DNA of 64,000 nt, taken from the NCBI GenBank assembly GCA_017591395.1, contig WEDG01002556.1, positions 1 to 64,000 of the forward strand. The letters run 5' to 3'. The notes under the pieces are model-generated. The model saw nothing but the letters and a program-made list of their open reading frames with translations. It was not told where the DNA came from and ran no database searches. Of the stretch, positions 56,438 through 64,000 are shown in pieces; the stretch's first letter is position 1; each line of letters opens with the position of its first letter. The stretch is from Schistocephalus solidus. Lineage: Eukaryota; Platyhelminthes; Cestoda; Diphyllobothriidea; Diphyllobothriidae. The position numbers and the translations under genes are program-made.

Positions 56438-56490
56438 GGGGTTAGGGTTAGCTTTAAGTTTAGGGATAGGGCTAAGGTTAGGGTTAAGTT
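56438..56490 (+). repeat. Interstitial telomere-like sequence
   Basis: GGGGTTAGGGTTAGC, then TTTAGGGATAGGGC, then GGTTAGGGTTAAG form a degenerate run of TTAGGG, the metazoan telomere unit, far from any chromosome end visible here. Confidence 0.6.
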
Positions 56491-57259
56491 TTGTGTAAGG
56501 ATTTTGTTAGTGCTTTCTCGATGATATTTACACTTCGTGGGATTGTGTCCGCGACCACCTATATTTCCAAACAGATCCCGTCTCCCATAACGAACCAAAT
56601 CATATAATATGGGTATACAACTGGCTGCCTGTTGGTGGTTTATGAATATTCTGTGGCTATCCTGTTGAAGCTAATGAGTTGCAATTCCAATATTGGTGTT
56701 AAATTTCTGTCTGAGCCTATACGCTCTCATTCAGAATGATTTATCTCAAATAAGCTATTAGTTCCTGAGGAGGTTAAAGAGTTGAAAGTGATAAATTGGT
56801 TCCCAATACCCACACACGTAATTTTATCGAATATCATGGGCAAAAAAACGAAGTTTACCCTAGAAGGTGACAAATTTCCTGTGGGGCATGGTGAATAGTA
56901 TCTGCCTAGTCGGTGTGAATAGGGTGTCCTTCACGATACAAATTCATGATGCGACAGCACCTATGGAGACAGAGACGGTCAGCTAGATGATCAAGCGAAC
57001 AAGGGTCCATTGCAGATGAGCTATAAAAATGACCTTGAAAAAAATTGATCGATAGGCGTGACAGCAAAGCTCACACAGAGTTCTATGGAAATAACCAATT
57101 CATAATAGAAGTCCTTTGTGCCAAATTTCACCAGGTGGTTTACCCGAGGCGAAAAATTCCGAAATTCTCATCGAAATCTCACAAATGTAACCAAAACCTG
57201 TCAAGTAGCTTGGAATTCTGAGGCCTTTATACTCGATTCATTTGACCCACTTGTGAACA
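56491..57259. other. No recognised gene
   Basis: The 3' part (about 57120-57259) is the body of the minus-strand SINE that follows. Confidence 0.4.
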
Positions 57260-57352
57260 ATTCGGTGGCCTCGGTGGGATTCAAACCCGCGTCACCAAGT
57301 TGAAGGCCTTAAAACAGCCAACGCTCGAGTCAACGGAGCTACAAGTACCCCA
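57120..57352 (-). repeat. SINE family 2 (tRNA-derived), minus-strand copy
   Basis: The head at 57352-57265 has an A-box-like TGTAGCTCCGTTGACTC and B box GGTTTGAATCC, with the T stem GTGGG/CCCAC nearly intact, and is followed by CACAAGTGGGTCAAATGAA. The same head and downstream word recur at 60245, 62905 and 63206. Confidence 0.7.
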
Positions 57353-58980
57353 CCGGGAACCGTGAGTTTAATCACTTGAGACACACCTGAAAAGTCATCA
57401 CTACGCTGAAGGGCCAATCTGTCCCCATGCAATTAAATGCACGAGAAACCCTATAGCAAATGTACACGATAATCTGAAAGGCTCCTTGAACTACGTTCAT
57501 CAAAACGTAGTCCAAGTGTGACCCTGATCAAGGGATCATGAGAGTTAACACTGTAAATATAGCCTTGCTTCCAATCAAGTTATTTATCAAGGTCTGTACA
57601 CATACATTCTTACCTGACCAATGTTGATGAACATGGACATTCTATATAGCCTTTATAACCTACTTGTTTGACGATACGACGATGAAAAGTCAATGACTTT
57701 AGGACCGACCTAAACTGACAAATTACTCTTTTTGAACCCCCATTGCCCATAAGTAGGTAAAACTTGCCTTATTTTGCGCTTTTTCAAATGCAGTGAGCAG
57801 TACGAATTTTTGGGTAACTTTTTATTAAAAATTAGTTAATTGCTCGGGAGTTTTTCAAACTACTCGCGGGTTTCAGAGATACAAATCAGGATTTAGTCTA
57901 GATGGAAGAGAATGGGGACTAAGGTGTAAAAATTGGGAGTTTTCTGTTTACGTTTTCCTCATAATTACCAATGCTTTCATCGAGGTTCAAACTTTGGTGG
58001 CAAGAAAGTGTTCAAAGTTTCCCTCGCCTTCGGTCACATTCGATTCAGGATTCCAGATTGCGGTCGCTGGGCCATTGCAGCTGTGGAACCCTACCTGCAA
58101 CGCTTGCAGCCACCGATTAGTTAAACGACCTCCGTCTTCGTCCAGGTTGTCTTGTTAGGCTTGATACTAGGATCCGTAAACTGCGGAAGGAAAGGATGAA
58201 GAGGTCTGACAACTTTGTTGTTAATAAATGTCTGTGACAGGTTTATGGCGGCATTTTCACTGCCATGAAGCGTGGACCGATGACGCGCACGTAAACACAG
58301 GCATGTAAACACTCTTGCGAAGTGTATTATGGGATGACCTCATTAAAACTGCACTTCACATTGAATCCTGGCGGCCCTATTTACACCATATTAACGTAAG
58401 CAACAGCGGTTTTTTTTCGGACTCCCCCTCCACTCCTGAAATCTGACACGCACTCTTTGCCGCATGACCGTAGATCAATATTTCACTTATGTTCAAAAAG
58501 GACGTCAAGGTTGAAAGTTTTTCTTCAGAATGATAAGCTGTTTGCAACTATAAAACAAGGCTTAAGACGCAGAGCGATGAACATATTTGCTATTCGGGAA
58601 AATGCGAACTTAGTCAGAATCTGGTTTTTACAATATGGGCTCTACTTGCAGTCCTGCTGATTTCGCTTTGTGTTCTCCGCCTCTGGACAACAGCAACTAG
58701 GAGCGCCAATTGTGTGCCCGTTAGCGGAGTTTTTAGTTCCTCGTACATACCAGGCCTGGAGCTTGAATGTGGCTAGCAAATGTTTTCCCGATAAATTTAG
58801 AAACCGCAGAAACTGCACAATTCTATAATGGATATAAACTTCCAAATGTTACTTGGTTGAAATGAGTGGATATTTTCCAGCCAGTGTTGTAGTGACTTGC
58901 AAGGGCTCGTGCAGATCAAATACAGCGAATCACTACTTCTCATTATCGTTGTTTTTAAAGATATGAATGATTCAGCTGAC
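57353..58980. other. No recognised gene
   Basis: Short motif-free frames only. Confidence 0.4.
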
Positions 58981-58999
58981 AAAATTGTGAAAATTGCGG

Positions 59000-59480
59000 C
59001 AATTCCGGTGGCATTTGAGCATACGGCGGCAAAGGCAAGGCTAGAGTACGATCATCACTCTAACCATCTGAGCTACGGTGTCCCAAACGAGCACCATGGG
59101 AGTAATTGCATTTGCTCAATTTACCTTCCTTATTTCAGTTACTGAACTGACTCAACCAACTTATTAAAATCTATCTAAACTACTTCGGAAAAAGTGATGC
59201 CAGTAGCCCTCTGGTGGATAATAAATTAATTGCTTCGGAAATCCTGTTTGAACAATCATCTTACTGTAACATGCCTGGTAGGTTCCATACATCGGCAGTT
59301 GAGTGGGCGGGTAACCGGCCTGAAATTTTGATCAAACTTACGGCCCTCAGTCCGTGCCTTTTAGCTTAGGTGGTAAGTGCATTGGATGTACACAAATCCT
59401 CCCTTAATGTCATGCGCTCGAACCGCAGCGATGCCCCAGAGCCTTCGCAACTGGATAAGCTGAATGTCTTGATGAAGTAT
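59000..59480. repeat. SINE family 2, head-to-head pair
   Basis: A minus-strand head (CACCGTAGCTCAGATGGTTA, start about 59086) lies beside a plus-strand body beginning about 59150 (CTCAACCAACTTATTAAAAT) that runs into a plus-strand head at about 59350 (TTTTAGCTTAGGTGGTAAGT). The orientation flip resembles the one in the family 1 array at 1357. Confidence 0.6.
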
Positions 59481-60120
59481 AATTTATTGCGGAATAAGTT
59501 GGTCAGTGCATAGAGGTGGCAATAAGCTGATTACTAGAAACTCGAAGTTAAATTTCTGTTCCAGTTGAGTAATTAACAAGAAAAAGCCGGCTAAATACTG
59601 TCTTAGCACTGCACATGGACAAGCAAGAAGGTCTAGGAGAATAATGCTTTCAGTTATTTCAGTAAAGAATAATCTGCTGTTGACTTAGATCAAATCATTT
59701 GATTAGTCCCATCAGTCAACTTTTGTGCCATTTCATTTTTGCGCTGGGGGTCATAATTTGTTCCATTGAAACACTTAACTGTAGGTAAACTCGTGTTATC
59801 TCTTCTCTGGTTCGATGGAAAGAAAAGATTTGCTGATAATAGGACCTTATAAGTTATCCATTTCCTAATTTCACTTGTTCGTCCAAGGAATTTCCTGATT
59901 GACGATGGTACAGCCACAGCTTCCTTTGGATACGGACTGAAAGGGTCAAGAATTACACAGGCTAAGGTCACATACGCGGTAAGATAACCATCTGTTAAAA
60001 TAAGCGGTTTTTCTTAGCCATTGAACTGCGAAAGACATTATGATATTGATATTGCAACCCCTCTTTATAGACCAGAGGCCTTGTAAAATATAAATGTACG
60101 TGCGGAAAATCAAAAGACGA
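59481..60120. other. No recognised gene
   Basis: A minus-strand 93-codon frame at 59971-59690 has no motif I recognise. Confidence 0.3.
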
Positions 60121-60149
60121 CTCCAACTTATTGGGCCCAATTACGGAAA

Positions 60150-60246
60150 ACTCGGCGACCTCGGTGGGATTCGAACCTATAGCAGCTAGGGGATGGCTTC
60201 GGAACAGCCAACTATCTAACCACCTGAGCTACGATACCCTACCAAG
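60150..60246 (-). repeat. SINE family 2 head, minus strand
   Basis: The B box GGTTCGAATCC is intact (plus-strand GGATTCGAACC at about 60168) and the A box is TAGCTCAGGTGG. It is followed by the shared GAGTTTTCCG tail start. Confidence 0.7.
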
Positions 60247-61535
60247 AGCCGTGAGCTTAATCACACTTGTGTCACATAACTTGCCCAGGCTACCGAAACT
60301 TATTGAATACATCACTTCTAACTCTAATTCTCCTCAAAGCTGATAACGAAGAACGCTGTGATGTCGTGGGAATAGTTTGCCCTGGCATCAGCAACTGACA
60401 CCGGTCAATTCGATGAGTCGAGGTCTGCCCTCATAAAGCACTGACAGTATCTCACGGGGCTGCGGAAGCGCAAACGCGATAACCTGCACTAGTAACGCAC
60501 CAAAACAAGACAAATCTATTACTTGCCCGAATGACAACGCACAGAGCGTGCGAAAGGTGCTCAGCGTAGACCACGCGGACGTGCGCGCACTTGAGGTCAT
60601 TGTTTCTCGACAATTTTCTCACGCTCACATAAGCTTAGCACCCGGGCGCAGCGAGAGAGCGAGAAAGAGAGAGGGGGAGAGAATGAAAGAAGGAGGTAAT
60701 GACGAAGTGACTCGTATGATTATAAGCCACCGTTAAGTCTGAGAACTGTAATCGACGCTAGATTAAATGACACGTGTGTGTTGGTGTGTGACTATGAAGT
60801 CATTCTTTTCTGTTGCTGCTGCTGCGCTGTCGTTAGCAGTGTTCTATTCGTGTGGTGGAACCCGTTGTTTGTAGCGATTAGGGTGATAGCACTCGTGACG
60901 GCGGTGAAGAAATTAATGCTGGTCTTGCTTGTGGTAGTGCTTGAATGCCGACTGATAGTGCTGCTGGTTTTTAGTGTGTGTGTAGCACCTGTTTCTTCAG
61001 CTGGGTCTGTGGAGCACCACTTCTTCGAGTGTAGCCTGTAAGAATGACTTATGACTCGTTTAGATAATAACACTCCCACCAAATGTTAACAGTAGTGAGA
61101 AGAAGGACGTGAGAACTGTCAGTTTATTCGTTTACGATCGTTAGTTTTCAGGGAGTTATGGAAAATTAAATTGGGCTAGAAAGAAGCCAAATCAGGGCAG
61201 GATTTAACCGGCTAGAGAAAGCCTTGCTGCAGCGCGTAAGGAAAGTTGTAAAAACACAATTTCGCTCCATGGAAACACGATAAACATATTAAGAAAAAAC
61301 CAGACCGCAAAATTATGAGCGTGTTTTGTGGCTCATTATCTGATCACAGTGAGCAATCTACGGACCATCCAAGCCAGAAACAAACGTTTATAGTTGGCAA
61401 GGAAACCTTCAGTAGAATAGTTGACTGGTATCGGTAATCACAAATGTTCTAAACGGAGTAAGGAAGAAGACTGGCCGATTATTCGAAATCATGCAGGAGC
61501 CGATCTTCAGGGGTAAAAGCAGCAGCAGAACAAGT
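60247..61535. other. No recognised gene
   Basis: A short impure GA tract lies at 60652-60690. The GT-rich stretch at 60778-61041 gives open frames on both strands that look compositional. Confidence 0.4.
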
Positions 61536-61713
61536 CACAGTTTGGGGGGTACAAACGAGGGTACAGTTTGGGGGGTACAAATGATCAATTGTGGAAGTTT
61601 GGAGGGTACAAACGAGGGTACAGTTTGGGGGGGGTACAAACGAGGGTACAGTTTGGGGGTACAAACGAGGGTACAGTTTGGGGGGTACAAACGATCAATT
61701 GTGGAAGTTTGGA
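61536..61713. repeat. Minisatellite with ~25-27 bp unit
   Basis: The unit ACAAACGAGGGTACAGTTTG plus a variable G run (5-8) is repeated about five times. A longer variant carrying GATCAATTGTGGAAGTTTGG occurs twice, so there is a higher-order pattern. Confidence 0.9.
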
Positions 61714-62260
61714 GCTGACTGCACAGGGCTCTGCAGCCCGACGCCAGATAGATACGTCAATTGACTGAGTTCTCATCCCAGGGCCCAGGTTTCGACCACT
61801 TCTCGGCCTTTCTTGCTTTTGATGGCTTCGAAGTTGAACTCATGACCCATTTCGAAGATGTAGGCAGCCACCTTGCACCCTCTCCTGCCTTCAGCATTTT
61901 TGGCCTGGCCATAGCACCGATGGACCTCGTGGGAAACAATGGCCAAACTGTCGCTCGAACTATCGGGTAAGGGGAGAGAAAGAGGTTGACTCTGGGGAAT
62001 CAGTTACTTTAGCATTCAGCGAGTAATACTCTCAATAAACAGACTGCTGCGCTTTTAATCTATCATAATGCGCTAAAGGCCGTGATTTGGAAGGCTGTCA
62101 ACTGAGGGGAGAACTCGATGCTCTGCTCTGGCCAGAAATTCAAGCTGCAATTGTTCTTTCTGAGTGTGGCCCCTGTGGCATTCTCACTCAGCTGACATCG
62201 CAGCCGCCCCTTTCTTGTGCGTGTAAACAACTGGCATGCATAGGAGGTTTCGGCAGTCAC
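61714..62260 (-). mobile_element. Penelope-like element, GIY-YIG region remnant (copy 2)
   Basis: The minus-strand translation, with frameshifts, gives GCSDCRNLL and THKKGAAAMSAE (62260-62150), then GCKVAAYIFEMGHEFNFEAI (about 61875) and KGREVVETW, then in another frame WDENSVN-stop-RIYLASG with CRALCSQL. The order matches the C-terminal GIY-YIG part of Penelope-like elements and the remnant at 49.8 kb. The minisatellite begins where its 3' tail should be. Confidence 0.6.
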
Positions 62261-62289
62261 TGCATCCGATCTGGCCAAGAATGGTAAGA

Positions 62290-62730
<441 letters not shown>

Positions 62731-62752
62731 GTCTATGCTACACAAGCCTTTT

Positions 62753-62812
62753 ATCCTGATAAACTAATTTACGTGCAAGTCCTCGTCCCTGCAGCCACCA
62801 CATTGTGCTCAC
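62753..62812 (+). repeat. Dispersed repeat C, 3' fragment
   Basis: The stretch AAACTAATTTACGTGCAAGT followed by CCTGCAGCCACC matches the 3' ends of the two longer copies near 34735 and 47000. It starts just after the long GA tract. Confidence 0.5.
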
Positions 62813-62902
62813 ATAGTGGATATCATCGTTCATAACGGTCGAAATGTCATCCTGCAAAACTGTATATTTTTTAGGTACAACCGGCAACTCACGGCTCGTG
62901 GT

Positions 62903-63300
62903 GGAGCATCGTAGTTCAGTTGGCTAGAGCGTTAGGTGTACTAAAGCCTTCCCCTCACTGGCATGGGGTTCGAATGCCACCGAGGCCGCCGAGTTTTTCA
63001 CAAGTGGGTCAATCAAATTATTAAAATCTGCCAAAATTCTCTACTAACTAACTGTGCCTGGTAGTCATCTAGTTGATTCTACATTGATTGCTTAGGAAAT
63101 CCTGCTTGTGCAGACAGACTGTATCAGAATTGGTGGATTCTATACGGTACATTAGGCTGGGCTGGTAACTTGACTCAAGTGTGATTAAAATCATAGCCCC
63201 GGTGGGGCCTCGTAGCTTAGTCGACTAGAGCGTTGGCTGTACTAAAGTCTTCCCCTTGCTGGCGTGGGTTCGTATCCCACCAAGGCCACCGAGTTTTTCC
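62903..63300 (+). repeat. SINE family 2, tandem dimer
   Basis: Two heads lie in the same orientation, with their A boxes (TAGTTCAGTTGG at 62912, TAGCTTAGTCGAC at 63213) 301 bp apart. The body between them (CAAGTGGGTCAATCAAATTA to GATTAAAATCATAGCCCCGG) runs directly into the second head. Confidence 0.75.
63206..63291 (+). repeat. Best-preserved tRNA-like head, SINE family 2
   Basis: The D stem (GCTT/GAGC), a T arm GTGGG-TTCGTAT-CCCAC and six of seven acceptor pairs (GGGGCCT with AGGCCAC) can form. The long variable region suggests a class II (Leu/Ser-type) tRNA ancestor. The anticodon stem is imperfect and the sequence continues into SINE body, so it is not called a functional tRNA. Confidence 0.6.
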
Positions 63301-64000
63301 CAAGTGGGTCAAAGGAATTACAATAAACAGTTTGATTCTTACTTGAAATTATGGAATTGGTTGTGCATGCTAGTAGTTCTGAATAGATGGCCAGCAACCA
63401 TAGTATACTTTTTACTTAAAATTAATTCCAGCTCTTTTTTACGGCTTGTTTTGGGTACATTTTATCAAAATAAGTTAAACATCACAGTGTTTAACTTACC
63501 GAATATCTGTTTCCTACTTTTGGATGAGACTGTCAATTAGAGAATAAGAAAATTGTATTTGTTCAAAGTAGGTTCTGACTTCGAAAGAGTCCAACAAATC
63601 AATAAATCTTTTGTCTCATTTTTGACTCGGTAGAAGCCGTCAGCTAATCATATTCCTTTTTCGGTGTAGTTTACTTAACGTTTCAATATAGATAATTAGT
63701 CAACGAGCATGAAGTTACAGATTTTTCCGAGATCCGTGGGTTAATGTTTCTGTCATCTGTGACTCTGGATAGTATATAACATAGAATGAGCGTGGACTGA
63801 CTTAATTGCAGCAGGAAACAACTAACAACTCCGTTTTCTTCATGAATGCCTCCGGGAAGAACTGATGCCACCATGTTTAGTATATGTGGCACCAGCTAAC
63901 ACGTTTCTGGGCAGATAAGTTGTGAGGCAGTTCAGCAAGCAGATGACGAGATTTCTGATTGACTCCTGTCATCTACGTCTATAGAAATACAAGACTAATA
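63301..64000. other. No recognised gene
   Basis: AT-rich. A 94-codon frame at 63256-63540 begins inside the SINE head and has no motif. Confidence 0.4.

Noticed and set aside
61761..61970. Plus-strand exon with a donor at its end
   Set aside because: The minus strand carries a recognisable GIY-YIG retroelement block over the same bases, which explains the open frame.

Overview
The window reads as a piece of an invertebrate nuclear genome, most likely a parasitic flatworm (a tapeworm such as a diphyllobothriidean is my guess). That attribution is an inference from style: a standard-code gene split by introns from 44 bp to several kb, and dense decayed non-LTR retrotransposons, tRNA-derived SINEs, Penelope-like fragments and long TA, GA and CAT microsatellites. 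No prokaryotic or viral gene organisation is present.

The one host gene I can reconstruct with confidence is a bilobal transferrin-family gene on the minus strand. Eight coding exons run from 35795 down to 22251. All seven splice phases agree and they give 762 residues from the start of the mature N-lobe to a stop codon. A hydrophobic C-terminal segment suggests a membrane anchor, as in the melanotransferrin/Tsf2 group. The signal-peptide exon is not proven; a candidate lies at 51633-51582. Both lobes keep the transferrin cysteine framework, but most iron and carbonate ligands are substituted in both, so this looks like a membrane-anchored transferrin that no longer binds iron in the usual way.

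Layout: 1-2.9 kb is a nest of interspersed repeats, including tandem and inverted arrays of a ~303-310 bp tRNA-derived SINE and a 73-bp-arm foldback. 5-6 kb, 13.1-14.0 kb and 40.4-41.9 kb hold related 5'-truncated LINE copies on the minus strand. 9.7-11.9 kb holds a decayed LINE on the plus strand. 16.3-21.4 kb holds a near full-length LINE with ORF1, endonuclease and reverse transcriptase, broken by stops and frameshifts. 22.2-35.8 kb is the transferrin gene, whose introns contain further repeats. 36-49 kb is mostly featureless apart from the third LINE, a 30-bp perfect palindrome and a dispersed repeat. 49.6-50.3 kb holds a Penelope-like (GIY-YIG) remnant beside a CAT array. 57-63.3 kb carries a second tRNA-derived SINE family, including a ~301-bp tandem dimer, a second Penelope-like remnant, a minisatellite and a 437-bp GA tract.

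Apart from the exons of the transferrin gene there is no sign of genes acting together; everything else recognisable is mobile or repetitive DNA.
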